Of a stretch of DNA of 64,000 bases, positions 43,366 through 51,083 are shown in pieces. Position 1 is the first letter of the stretch. Each line of letters starts with the position of its first letter. This DNA comes from Gordonia phthalatica (GTDB lineage Bacteria; Actinomycetota; Actinomycetes; Mycobacteriales; Mycobacteriaceae), in the NCBI RefSeq assembly GCF_001305675.1, contig NZ_CP011853.1, forward strand, positions 248,001-312,000, given 5' to 3'. The notes under the pieces were generated by a model. That model ran no database searches. It was not told where the DNA came from and was given only the letters and a program-made list of their open reading frames with translations. A program made the position numbers and the translations under genes.

Positions 43366-44784
43366 TCAGACCAGCTCGAGGCGGCGACCCATGTCGGACA
43401 TGAACACGTGGTTCGGGTCCACGCGGCGGCGCGTGGCGATCCACTTGTCGATCTCCGGGTACATCGCGTGGAAGGTCTCGGCGCTGGTCCGCGAGTCCTT
43501 CGCGGTGTAAAGGCGGCCGCCGATCGACATGACGCGCTGGTCGAGCTCGCGGACGAACTCGTGCAGCCCGCGCTTGATCGGGAAGTCGACGCAGATGTTC
43601 CAGCCCGGCATCGGGAAGCTCAGCGGCGCCTGATTGCCCTCGCCGAACAGCTTGAAGACGTTCAAGAAGCTGACGTGTCCGGACGCCTGGATGTCGTAGA
43701 TGATGCCCTTGAACTCTTCGACGGCCTCGGGCGGAACGATGAACTGGTACTGCAGGAAGCCCTTCGATCCGTAGGCGCGGTTCCAGTTCCCGAACAGGTC
43801 GAGCGGGTGATAGAACTGCGTCAGGTTCGCGATCTTGCCCTGGTAGTTGCCGCCCATCCGGTAGTAGGCCTCGCCGACCATCGAGAAGTTCAGCTTGTTG
43901 GCCAGGCCGTTCGGGAAGATGTCCGGGAAGTTCACCAGCGTGGGGGCGTCGAACTTCAGCGGGTCCTTGGCGAGCTTGTCGGGCAGCTGATCCAGGGTGG
44001 CGAGGCTGCCGCGCGAGAAGGTGCCGCGCCCCAGACGGGGCGGCTTGCTGATGGCGTCGAACCAGCCGGAGCTGTAGGTGTAGTTCTCTTCCGAGCCGTC
44101 CATGTGCAGCGCGATGGTCTCGTCGAGGCTCTTGGTGACCGAGCCGTCGGCGATGAAGTACGCGGTCTCGGTGTGCGTCATCTTGATCTTGGCGCGCAGG
44201 ATGATGCCGGTGAGGCCGATGCCGCCGACGGTGGCCCAGAAGATCGACGCGTCGGGGTCGTCGCTGCTGCCCTCGGGGGTCAGCGTCAGGATCTCGCCCG
44301 ACGCCGTGAGCAGGTGGATCTCGACGACGTGGTTGCCGAAGCTGCCCGCGCTGTGGTGGTTCTTGCCGTGGATGTCGCAGCCGATGGCGCCGCCGACGGT
44401 CACCTGGCGGGTGCCCGGCAGGACCGGAACCCACAGGCCGTGCGGGAGGGCGATGCGCATCAGGGTGTCGAGGTCGACGCCGGCGTCCACGTCGACGACG
44501 CCGGTCTCGTCGTTGATCTCGTGGATCCGCGTCAGCTGGGTCATGTCGATGGTGAGGCCGCCCGAGTTCTGGGCGTTCTCGCCGTACGACCGCCCCAGCC
44601 CGCGCGCGATCACTCCGCGGCGCAGGTAGCTCGGCTTGTCGGCGTTGTCGTCCGCCACGCGCGCCACCGCTTCGGCGATGACCTCCGGGTACGGGGTCGA
44701 CAGGACATGCCCTTCGATCGGCATGGTCCGGCCCCAGCCCATGAGCTTGCGGGTCTCGATCGGGAGTACAGCGTTGTTCGTCAT
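43366..44784 (-). CDS. dprE1: Decaprenylphosphoryl-beta-D-ribose 2'-oxidase DprE1
   Basis: A 472-residue FAD enzyme that oxidises decaprenylphosphoryl-ribose to the 2-keto form, the target of benzothiazinones. The VAO-type FAD domain shows ARGLGRSYGENAQNSGG and TVGGAIGCDIHGKNHHSAGSF (split here to its core). The substrate domain has PMPGWNICVDFPIKRG with Cys398, the residue aligned with benzothiazinone-reactive Cys387 of M. tuberculosis, so the covalent target is kept. A lysine in the same motif region and FLQYQF are also present. ATG 44784 is chosen because homologues begin near ETRKLMGWGRT; the frame stays open 23 codons upstream with no sense. It heads the dprE1-dprE2-aftA-MBL unit. Confidence 0.96.
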   Translation of the reverse strand: MTNNAVLPIETRKLMGWGRTMPIEGHVLSTPYPEVIAEAVARVADDNADKPSYLRRGVIARGLGRSYGENAQNSGGLTIDMTQLTRIHEINDETGVVDVDAGVDLDTLMRIALPHGLWVPVLPGTRQVTVGGAIGCDIHGKNHHSAGSFGNHVVEIHLLTASGEILTLTPEGSSDDPDASIFWATVGGIGLTGIILRAKIKMTHTETAYFIADGSVTKSLDETIALHMDGSEENYTYSSGWFDAISKPPRLGRGTFSRGSLATLDQLPDKLAKDPLKFDAPTLVNFPDIFPNGLANKLNFSMVGEAYYRMGGNYQGKIANLTQFYHPLDLFGNWNRAYGSKGFLQYQFIVPPEAVEEFKGIIYDIQASGHVSFLNVFKLFGEGNQAPLSFPMPGWNICVDFPIKRGLHEFVRELDQRVMSIGGRLYTAKDSRTSAETFHAMYPEIDKWIATRRRVDPNHVFMSDMGRRLELV

Positions 44785-44944
44785 CGGTGTAGAGACTACT
44801 CGTCGGTCACCTCTTTCCACGTCTGCTTGCACCCGGTCTGTGGTCGGCGGCACTCGGAATCCTGGGCCGTGCGGCGCGCCGCACGGACCCGGGATGTCCG
44901 CCGGGTGGTCTACATTTCTTTACGGGGACTTGAGAAGGGAAGCC

Positions 44945-45364
44945 ATGATCGTCGTCGGTTACTCGGCCGGATCGTTCGGGCGGGCGTGCCTGGAACAGGG
45001 CATCGTGGAGGCGAAGCTCCGCGACACGGATCTGCTGGTTATCAACGCCGTCTCGGACGCTCGCGGGCAGCGCGTCGCGGAGCCCGAGGAGATGGTCGAC
45101 GCCGAGAACCGTCTCGCGGCGTCCGGTGTCCGGTTCCGGATCTCGCAGCCCATCGGTGCGAACCCCTCGGAGGAGCTCCTCACCGCGATGGACGATCCCG
45201 ACGCCGAGATGCTGATCATCGGCATGCGCCGCCGCACTCAGGTGGGGAAGCTGCTGCTCGGCAGCACCTCCCAGTACCTGCTCGTCGAATGCCGCAAGCC
45301 GGTTCTGGTCGTGAAGCCGACCGATGCGCATCGGCGCGACGAGACGGAGGCTCCGGCCGAGTAG
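44945..45364 (+). CDS. Universal stress protein family protein
   Basis: A 139-residue single-domain UspA-fold protein. The N-terminal strand MIVVGYSAGSFGRACLEQGI and the C-terminal phosphate-binding motif GMRRRTQVGKLLLGSTSQYLLVECRKPVLVV (GxxRRxxxGxxxxGS) match ATP-binding Usp proteins. GAAGGGAAG lies just before the ATG at 44945, fixing the start; the frame is open upstream to 44636 but overlaps dprE1 in antisense. It is divergent from dprE1 across 160 bases that should hold both promoters. Function within stress response is general. Confidence 0.85.
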   Translation: MIVVGYSAGSFGRACLEQGIVEAKLRDTDLLVINAVSDARGQRVAEPEEMVDAENRLAASGVRFRISQPIGANPSEELLTAMDDPDAEMLIIGMRRRTQVGKLLLGSTSQYLLVECRKPVLVVKPTDAHRRDETEAPAE

Positions 45365-45385
45365 GCCAACACGGCCCAGGCGCGC

Positions 45386-46603
45386 TCACCGCATGATGCG
45401 CGCCAGGAACGGCGTCGAGTCCTTCATCGAGGCCAGCACTGTCCCGGAGTGGTCCTGTGTCGGGTAGACGTGCAGCTCCACCGGCTGTCCCGCGGCCCGC
45501 ATCTGCGCGTACAGGGACAGTGCCGACGGCGCGGGGACGTCCATGTCCTTGAGGCCCTGGCCGAGGAAGATGGGGCGGTCGTAGCCGCTGTACGGGGTGC
45601 TCATGTACTCGACCAGTGCCCGCTGGACGCCGGGGATCGACGTGACGGGCTTGGCGAACCAGGAACTGATCTTGTCGCCATCGACCACTGTGCGCATCTC
45701 GGCGTAGCAGCGAACCTGTGCCTGCTTCAGGACGCGACGTCCCTCGGCGGTGAGGATCGACGTCGGCTTGAGGTCCGGGCGGGCGTCGGAGAAGCCGGCC
45801 CAGATGTACGACGCGTACACGTTGAGTCCGGTCGGCAGGGCGACAGGCGGGAAGGCCGGGCCGGCCTGCCACACGATGTGCTCGATGTTGGCGGGGGTGC
45901 CGGTCGCGACCACGCCGCGGTAGTCGAGGCCGGAGCCCTTCGAGAGGGCGGTGGCCCAGCGGGCGCCGTTCAGCGCGGCGCCGGCGCCCTGCGACTGTCC
46001 GACGATCGCCCATCGCTTTGACAGCGGCAGGCCGGTGTGCGACGCGGCCTTCACCGAGTCGACGATCGAGTGCGCGGCCACCCTGCTGCTGAGGTAACTC
46101 ATCAGGCCGGGCGTGCCGAGGCCCGCGTAGTCGGTGGCGACGATCGCGTAGCCCTGATCGAGCCAGTGATCGAGGTAGGCCATGTCGCGGTCGCTGCGGG
46201 GGAGGGCCGACGGTGTGCAGTCGTCGCCGAGGCCCGTCGTGCCGTGCGCCCACGCGATCACCTTGTGACCGGTCTTCGGGGCGGGACGCTTGGGCAGGAA
46301 GATCGCGCCGGTACTGACGGCGGGCTTCCCGTGGACGTCGGTGGTCGCGTACAGGATCCGGTAGGCGCTGCCGGCCCGCGGCAGGGAGATCGACCGGTCG
46401 AGTGGAGTCTTCGCGAGCAGGGTGCCCGGCGCGCCGATCGGGCCGCTGTAGTTCCGGGTGTCCAGCCCCGACCACACCGGTGCCGCGGTCGCCTCGTCGG
46501 CGTGGGCGACGGGTGCGGTCGCGCTCACCAGCCCGGCGGCCGTCGCAGCAACGGCGACGGCGGCCAGGGAACGCTTCAGACGCAGATTCCAGGTACGACG
46601 CAT
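45386..46603 (-). CDS. Secreted lipase (LIP family)
   Basis: A 405-residue secreted alpha/beta hydrolase. A signal peptide is present (RLKRSLAAVAVAATAAGLVSATAPVAHA). The fold markers are WAHGTTGLGDDCTPS (oxyanion region), ATDYAGLGTPG, nucleophile GQSQGAGAAL, a loop with two cysteines (CTPS, QVRCYAEM) that may bond, and catalytic-type Asp and His near DMDVPA and PTQDHSGT. This is the Candida lipase-A-like secretory lipase family common in Gordonia, Rhodococcus and Nocardia. It is divergent from the gtrA-like gene and ends 21 bases from the usp stop. It probably hydrolyses triglycerides or esters outside the cell. Confidence 0.88.
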   Translation of the reverse strand: MRRTWNLRLKRSLAAVAVAATAAGLVSATAPVAHADEATAAPVWSGLDTRNYSGPIGAPGTLLAKTPLDRSISLPRAGSAYRILYATTDVHGKPAVSTGAIFLPKRPAPKTGHKVIAWAHGTTGLGDDCTPSALPRSDRDMAYLDHWLDQGYAIVATDYAGLGTPGLMSYLSSRVAAHSIVDSVKAASHTGLPLSKRWAIVGQSQGAGAALNGARWATALSKGSGLDYRGVVATGTPANIEHIVWQAGPAFPPVALPTGLNVYASYIWAGFSDARPDLKPTSILTAEGRRVLKQAQVRCYAEMRTVVDGDKISSWFAKPVTSIPGVQRALVEYMSTPYSGYDRPIFLGQGLKDMDVPAPSALSLYAQMRAAGQPVELHVYPTQDHSGTVLASMKDSTPFLARIMR

Positions 46604-46682
46604 AAGCGAAGGCTAGGGCACCGGACCTGTGTTTCGGGACGCATCGGCGATCGACGGCACAGGTCTTGCACCGCGTACCGGT

Positions 46683-46688
46683 TACGCT
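46683..46688 (+). promoter_or_regulatory. -10 element of the gtrA-like gene
   Basis: TACGCT lies 6 bases before the GTG at 46695, so transcription should start at or very near the start codon. Confidence 0.4.
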
Positions 46689-46694
46689 GGCACG

Positions 46695-47210
46695 GTGTCA
46701 GACAAGCCTGTGAACGCCGATCCCGCGCACCCCGGCGACCATCCCGAGCACGAGGACTTCCGGACGCGTCACGCTCCGATGCCGTTGGAACTGCCGCTCG
46801 ACGACGAGGAGGCTTCGACCGACGTCGACCTGAAGACCCAGGTCACGCGGTTCATCCTGACCGGCGGATTCTCGGCGATCTTCGACTTCGGGCTCACCTT
46901 CCTCCTTCAGGAGGTCTTCGGTGCACCGTTCTGGATGGCGAAGGCCGCGGGTTTCATCCTCGGCACCACCATCGCGTATCTGCTGAACCGGCGCTGGACG
47001 TTCCGCGCCGAGCCCAGCACGGCGCGCTTCATCGCCGTCGTCGTCCTGTACGCGATCACCTTCTTCGTCAACATCGGCCTCTACAACTGGCTGATGCACA
47101 CGTGGGGCACCGCGTTCATCGCCATCGTCCTGGCGTTCTGCATCGCGCAGGGCGTCGCGACCGTCATCAACTTCGTCGTGCAGCGCGCGGTGATCTTCAA
47201 GATCCGGTAA
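46695..47210 (+). CDS. GtrA-family membrane protein (Rv3789-like)
   Basis: A 171-residue protein with an acidic cytoplasmic N terminus and four membrane helices typical of GtrA: TQVTRFILTGGFSAIFDFGLTFLL, MAKAAGFILGTTIAYLLNRRWTF, FIAVVVLYAITFFVNIGLYNWL and a last helix ending in INFVVQRAVIFK. The NRRWTF and NFVVQRAVIF motifs are strongly conserved in the family. The M. tuberculosis homologue Rv3789 lies next to dprE1 and has been linked to decaprenylphosphoryl-arabinose translocation or to recruiting galactan priming enzymes. Here it sits 1.9 kb from dprE1 on the other strand. GTG 46695 is chosen; ATG 46629 would add 22 residues. Confidence 0.85.
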   Translation: MSDKPVNADPAHPGDHPEHEDFRTRHAPMPLELPLDDEEASTDVDLKTQVTRFILTGGFSAIFDFGLTFLLQEVFGAPFWMAKAAGFILGTTIAYLLNRRWTFRAEPSTARFIAVVVLYAITFFVNIGLYNWLMHTWGTAFIAIVLAFCIAQGVATVINFVVQRAVIFKIR

Positions 47211-47228
47211 GTGACCGCCGCCTGAAAA

Positions 47229-47279
47229 CGCTTACGCCGTACTTCTGACCCACATGCTGGGCCAGAAGTACGGCGTAAG
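47229..47279. terminator. Long palindrome, bidirectional terminator (copy 2 of a repeat pair)
   Basis: Arms at 47231-47252 and 47258-47279 form a 22-base stem with one A/C mismatch and a five-base loop. The left arm begins CGCTTACGCCGTACTTC from 47229. It separates the converging gtrA-like and hadAB genes. It matches the element at 22682-22734, differing only by transitions in the arm. Confidence 0.8.
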
Positions 47280-47296
47280 GGTCTGTGCGAGAAGCG

Positions 47297-48319
47297 TTAC
47301 GAGAACTGGACGGTCGCGGTGCAGCGGCCGAAGACGCGCTTGCCGTTCAGCGACGCGCCGAAGGTGATCATCGCGGTCTTGTTCTCCGGGTTCAGCGACT
47401 TGACCTTGGCCGTGTACTCGACGACGGCGGGCGCGTCGGCCGGGATGTACACGGGGCTGGTGAAGCGGGCGCTCATGTCGAGGAACGCGGCGGGGTCGCC
47501 GACGAACGACGTCAGGTACCCGGATGCGGTGCCGAGGGTCAGCATGGCCTGCGCGACCACGGTGTCCAGGCCGGCCGCCTTCGCGACAGCATCGCTGTGG
47601 TGGATCGGGTTCGGGTCGCCGGAGACGCCGATGTAGTTGATGACATCGCCGCGGGTGAAACGCTGCTGCCGGGTCGGCAGGGACATGCCCTCGCTGAGCT
47701 CGTCGAACGGGATCGTCGTCCACGGTCGGTCCTCGCGTACGGGGATCTCGGCGCGCGACGACGGCACCAGCGGGTCCACGTGGCTGTCGGCACCGCTGAA
47801 GATGACCTGGTCGACGATCTCGTCGAAGTCGTCGGGGAGGCGGCCCGCGTCCTCGCCCGGACCGGCGAGGGATGTCCACGACTCCTGCAGGACGCCGCGG
47901 TTCACCTCGCGGACCAGGGTCTTCACCGTGAACAGGTCGGCGCCGGCGACGGTGCGGTACGTCTCGAGGTTGACGTCGCAGTACAGCTTGTCGCCTGCCT
48001 TGATCGGCTTGTGGAAGGTGAAGCTCTGATCCACCTGCAACACACCGGACTTCAACAGGTTGCCGGGGATGTGGTCCTCCAGCAGTTGGGCCTGCGACTT
48101 GGTGCCCATGATCGCGACCATCGTCAGCGGAGCCAGCAGAGCGTCGTGGCCGCCCGCGCGCGACTTCTCCTCGTCCCAGTGGAACGGGTTGTCGTCATGC
48201 AGGGCACGCGCGAACTCGCGAACCTTCTCGCGTCCCACTTCGTAGTAGTCGGCGGTCGTGAAGACTTCGCCGACCATCGCAGAGATCTCGTCTGCGCGAG
48301 TCATTTCACCGCTGGTCAT
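47297..48319 (-). CDS. Fused (3R)-hydroxyacyl-ACP dehydratase HadA-HadB
   Basis: A 340-residue double hot-dog protein. The N-terminal half (about 10-165) resembles HadA: DYYEVGREKVREFARALHDD, LLAPLTMVAIMG, FHKPIKAGDKLYCDV. The C-terminal half (about 200-340) resembles HadB, with the MaoC hydratase motif YIGVSGDPNPIHHSDAVAKAAG carrying the catalytic Asp and His. Mycobacteria encode HadA and HadB as separate genes; fused versions are known in other mycolate producers. The role is the dehydration step of FAS-II, elongating the meromycolate chain. ATG 48319 or 48304 could start. It lies 63 bases downstream of an LLM oxidoreductase on the same strand and could be read from its promoter. Confidence 0.88.
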   Translation of the reverse strand: MTSGEMTRADEISAMVGEVFTTADYYEVGREKVREFARALHDDNPFHWDEEKSRAGGHDALLAPLTMVAIMGTKSQAQLLEDHIPGNLLKSGVLQVDQSFTFHKPIKAGDKLYCDVNLETYRTVAGADLFTVKTLVREVNRGVLQESWTSLAGPGEDAGRLPDDFDEIVDQVIFSGADSHVDPLVPSSRAEIPVREDRPWTTIPFDELSEGMSLPTRQQRFTRGDVINYIGVSGDPNPIHHSDAVAKAAGLDTVVAQAMLTLGTASGYLTSFVGDPAAFLDMSARFTSPVYIPADAPAVVEYTAKVKSLNPENKTAMITFGASLNGKRVFGRCTATVQFS

Positions 48320-48382
48320 TCAGTCAACGTACCTGACGTGCGATGGAGCATATTTAACGGGCCGTTTCCCGATGGGAAATCC

Positions 48383-49261
48383 TCACCCGTTGACTTTCGA
48401 GATCACATGCTCCCCGAAGCGCTCGATATTCGTGATCTTCGTCTCGACGGGCTCCGTGTCCTTCCCGAGGATGTACGGCAGGCGGAAGCCGACGATCACG
48501 TCGGTGATGCCCTTGTCCTCAAGGCGCTTGCAGCCGTCGACGGTGTAGGCGTCCATCGAGATCACGTGGATCTCGAACGGGTCGTTCTCCTTGCCCTCAG
48601 CCTTGCGGATCGCCGCCAGCTTGTCGAGTAGGGCATCCAGCTCTTCGGGGGCGCCGCCGCCGTGCATCCAGCCGTCGCCGCGTTGCACGGCGCGCTTCAG
48701 TGCAGCGTCCGCGTGGCCGCCGACCAGCAGGGGGATCGGTTCCGACGGCGTCGGGCTCATCTTGATCTTCGGGATGTCGTAGAACTCGCCGTGGAACTCG
48801 AAGTAGCCCGGCGACGTGAGGCCGCGGATGATGTCCATGCACTCGTTCATCCGCTTGCCGCGTCGCGCGTAGTCGACGCCCATGATGTCGTAGTCCTCGC
48901 GCCACGGGCTGGTCCCGACGCCGAGGGCGAGACGGCCTCCGGTCAGACAGGCCACCGACGCGGCCTGCTTGGCGACCAGGGCCGGCGGTCGGACGGGGAG
49001 CTTCAGGACGAACGGCAGGAAGCGGAGGGTGGTGGTCACCGCACCGAGGGCGGCGGCCTGGATGAAGGTCTCGATGAAGTCCTTGTCCTCCAGGAACTCG
49101 CGGCGACCGTCGGGGGTGTACGGGTACACCGAGTCGGACTCCTCCGGATAGGCCAGGGAGTCGGGGATCGTCATCCCGGCGAACCCGGACGCCTCGGCGG
49201 CCTGTGCCAGCGCGGGGTAGTAGGTGAAGTCGGTCATCGCTTCGGCGAAGGTGAATCGCAT
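48383..49261 (-). CDS. Luciferase-like (LLM) oxidoreductase with KstR-type operator
   Basis: A 292-residue LLM protein, probably F420- or FMN-dependent: MRFTFAEAM, GFAGMTIPDSLAYPEE, TLRFLPFVLKLPVRPP, then CLTGGRLALGVGTSPWREDYDIMG, a FHGEFYDIPKIKMSP segment and IPLLVGGHADAALKRAVQRGDGWMHGG. The ATG at 49261 is chosen because the frame upstream crosses a perfect KstR-like palindrome at 49272-49287 and has no sense. KstR represses steroid-catabolism genes, and the KstR regulon of M. tuberculosis includes an LLM-type gene (Rv3520c). So this gene is probably induced on steroid or related substrates. The substrate is unknown. Confidence 0.86.
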   Translation of the reverse strand: MRFTFAEAMTDFTYYPALAQAAEASGFAGMTIPDSLAYPEESDSVYPYTPDGRREFLEDKDFIETFIQAAALGAVTTTLRFLPFVLKLPVRPPALVAKQAASVACLTGGRLALGVGTSPWREDYDIMGVDYARRGKRMNECMDIIRGLTSPGYFEFHGEFYDIPKIKMSPTPSEPIPLLVGGHADAALKRAVQRGDGWMHGGGAPEELDALLDKLAAIRKAEGKENDPFEIHVISMDAYTVDGCKRLEDKGITDVIVGFRLPYILGKDTEPVETKITNIERFGEHVISKVNG

Positions 49262-49271
49262 GAGGGCAACA

Positions 49272-49287
49272 CTAGAACACGTTCTAG
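49272..49287. promoter_or_regulatory. KstR-like operator
   Basis: CTAGAACACGTTCTAG is an inverted repeat with two central bases. The inner 14 bases (49273-49286) fit the KstR consensus TnnAACnnGTTnnA at every defined position. It lies 11 bases before the ATG of the LLM gene, a place where a bound repressor would block transcription. Confidence 0.75.
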
Positions 49288-49335
49288 AAAACGTCACGCG
49301 AAACCGTACGGCGTGGCACGAGACCGCTACGGCCC

Positions 49336-50268
49336 CTACGGTCGCTCGAAGCGCTCCGAGCGGCCCAGCTTGCGCAGACGCATCCACTCGCGGAAGCCTG
49401 CGGCGTCGCGCTGCTGCACCAGGAAGTACCAGCCGAACCGCGCGTACTCCTGGGGGAGGAGCTTGCGCATGCCGGGCTGGCTCATCAGGTAGCCGCGGTT
49501 GCGGTAGGTGAAGAAGCGCTTCACCTCGTTGTCCGGGTACTGGGTGTGCATGCGGCCGCCGAGGATCGGGCGGAACTCGTCCGTCCCGTCCGGGTGCAGG
49601 TACGCCGTGGTCAGGCAGGTGCCGAAGCCGATGCCGGATCGGACGAGGCGACGGTGCATCTCCACCTCGTCGCCGCGGAAGAACAGGCGCAGGTCGGGGA
49701 CGCCGATCGCGTCGATCGTCTCCGAGGAGAACAGTGCACCGTTCATCAGCGACGCGATGCCGGGCAGCAGATCGTTGTCCGCGCCCTGAGCCTCGTCGTC
49801 GGCGAACAGCTCCGATCGCTTACGCCGCCAGACCAGGCCGCGTCGCAGGGGGAACGCGAGGTCGTCGGGGGAGGCGATGTTCACCACGACGGGGGACACC
49901 TGTCCGAGTCCGTGGTGGTCGGCACACGCCAGCAGCGTGGACAGGACCTGCGGTCCCTCCGGTCGGCCGTCGTCGTCGGCGCACCACACCCAGTCGGCGC
50001 CCAGTGCCAGGGCGTGAAGCATGCCGAGCGCGAACCCGCCCGCGCCGCCGAGGTTGTGCTGCGACGGCAGATAGGTCGTGGGGATCGGCTGGTTCGCGAC
50101 CAGCTCGCCGACCTCGGGTTCGGCGGCGTTGTCGACGACGATCAGGTGATCGAGCGGACGGTCCTGATTCGACAGGACCTTCAGCGACTCGGCGAGCAGT
50201 TCGCGCCGCTTGTGCGTGACGACGACGCCGACGATCCGCCGACCGCTCATGCCCTGCTCTTCCGTCAC
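49336..50268 (-). CDS. glfT1: Galactofuranosyltransferase GlfT1
   Basis: A 310-residue GT-A enzyme that adds the first two galactofuranose residues to the decaprenyl-linked rhamnose-GlcNAc unit. Motifs: VVVTHKRRELLAESL, LIVVDNAAEP, NLGGAGGFALGMLHAL, WVWCADDDG (metal-binding DDD), FPLRRGLVWRRKRSEL, PDLRLFFRGDEVEMHRRLVRSG and AYLHPDGTDEF. The C-terminal RFFTYRNRGYLMSQPGMRKLLPQEY is nearly diagnostic. The GTG 50268 overlaps the wzt stop (GTGA); ATG 50250 would give 304 residues, the mycobacterial length. It is the last gene of the bpa-wzm-wzt-glfT1 run. Confidence 0.95.
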   Translation of the reverse strand: MTEEQGMSGRRIVGVVVTHKRRELLAESLKVLSNQDRPLDHLIVVDNAAEPEVGELVANQPIPTTYLPSQHNLGGAGGFALGMLHALALGADWVWCADDDGRPEGPQVLSTLLACADHHGLGQVSPVVVNIASPDDLAFPLRRGLVWRRKRSELFADDEAQGADNDLLPGIASLMNGALFSSETIDAIGVPDLRLFFRGDEVEMHRRLVRSGIGFGTCLTTAYLHPDGTDEFRPILGGRMHTQYPDNEVKRFFTYRNRGYLMSQPGMRKLLPQEYARFGWYFLVQQRDAAGFREWMRLRKLGRSERFERP

Positions 50269-51074
50269 GCCTTGTCCGCCTCGAGTTCGGCGAGCACCTT
50301 GCGGACGCTCTGGGCTGCTTCGGGGCCCTCGTACGCGCCGACCACTTCTTCGATGCCGCCGTCCATCCGCACCTTCCCGTGGTCGATCCACAGCGCGCGG
50401 TCGCACAGCTGGGCCAGGAACTCGTTGGAGTGGCTGGCGAAGACCAGGATTCCGGAGCGCTCCACCAACGCCTGCAGGCGGGTGCGGGCCTTCTTCATGA
50501 ACTCGGCGTCGACGGCGCCGATGCCCTCGTCGAGGATCAGGATCTCCGGGTCGATCGAGGTGACGACGCCCAAGGCCAGGCGCACGCGCATGCCCGTCGA
50601 ATAGGTGCGCAGCGGCATGTTGAGGTAGTCGCCCAACTCGGAGAACTCGGCGATCTCGTCGGTCTTCTTCAGCATCTCGCGCTTGCTCATGCCGAGGAAC
50701 ATGCCGCGGATGACGATGTTCTCGTATCCGGAGATCTCCGGGTCCATGCCGACGCCGAGGTCGAAGACCGGGGCCACGCGGCCCTTGACGCGGCACGATC
50801 CCTGCGTCGGCTCATAGATGCCCGCGAGGAGGCGCAGCAGCGTCGACTTGCCCGCGCCGTTGTGTCCGACGAGGCCGACGCGCGCGCCGTGCTCCAGGTG
50901 CAGGTTGATGTCGCGGAGCGCTTCGACGACGACGGTCTTCGAACTGTTGGCGCCGATGACGCCGCCCGCCGCACCCAGGACGGCCTTCTTCAGCGAGCGC
51001 GTCTTGGCGTCGAAGATCGGGAAGTCGATGCCCGCATCCCACGTGTCGACACGGATGTCGGTTGATTTGGTCAT
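50265..51074 (-). CDS. wzt: Galactan ABC exporter ATPase (Wzt/RfbE)
   Basis: A 269-residue ATPase of the polysaccharide exporter family. Walker A GHNGAGKST, signature YSTGMRVRLAL (in the YSTGM form typical of Wzt/TagH), Walker B ILILDEGIGAVD and H-loop FASHSNEFL are all present. The N terminus (IFDAKTRSLKKAVLGAAGG) fits the family; no C-terminal glycan-binding domain is fused. It starts 9 bases after wzm with GGGAG before the ATG at 51074. With Wzm it exports lipid-linked galactan to the periplasm, where AftA acts. The M. tuberculosis orthologue is Rv3781. Confidence 0.93.
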   Translation of the reverse strand: MTKSTDIRVDTWDAGIDFPIFDAKTRSLKKAVLGAAGGVIGANSSKTVVVEALRDINLHLEHGARVGLVGHNGAGKSTLLRLLAGIYEPTQGSCRVKGRVAPVFDLGVGMDPEISGYENIVIRGMFLGMSKREMLKKTDEIAEFSELGDYLNMPLRTYSTGMRVRLALGVVTSIDPEILILDEGIGAVDAEFMKKARTRLQALVERSGILVFASHSNEFLAQLCDRALWIDHGKVRMDGGIEEVVGAYEGPEAAQSVRKVLAELEADKA

Positions 51075-51083
51075 GTTCTCCCT

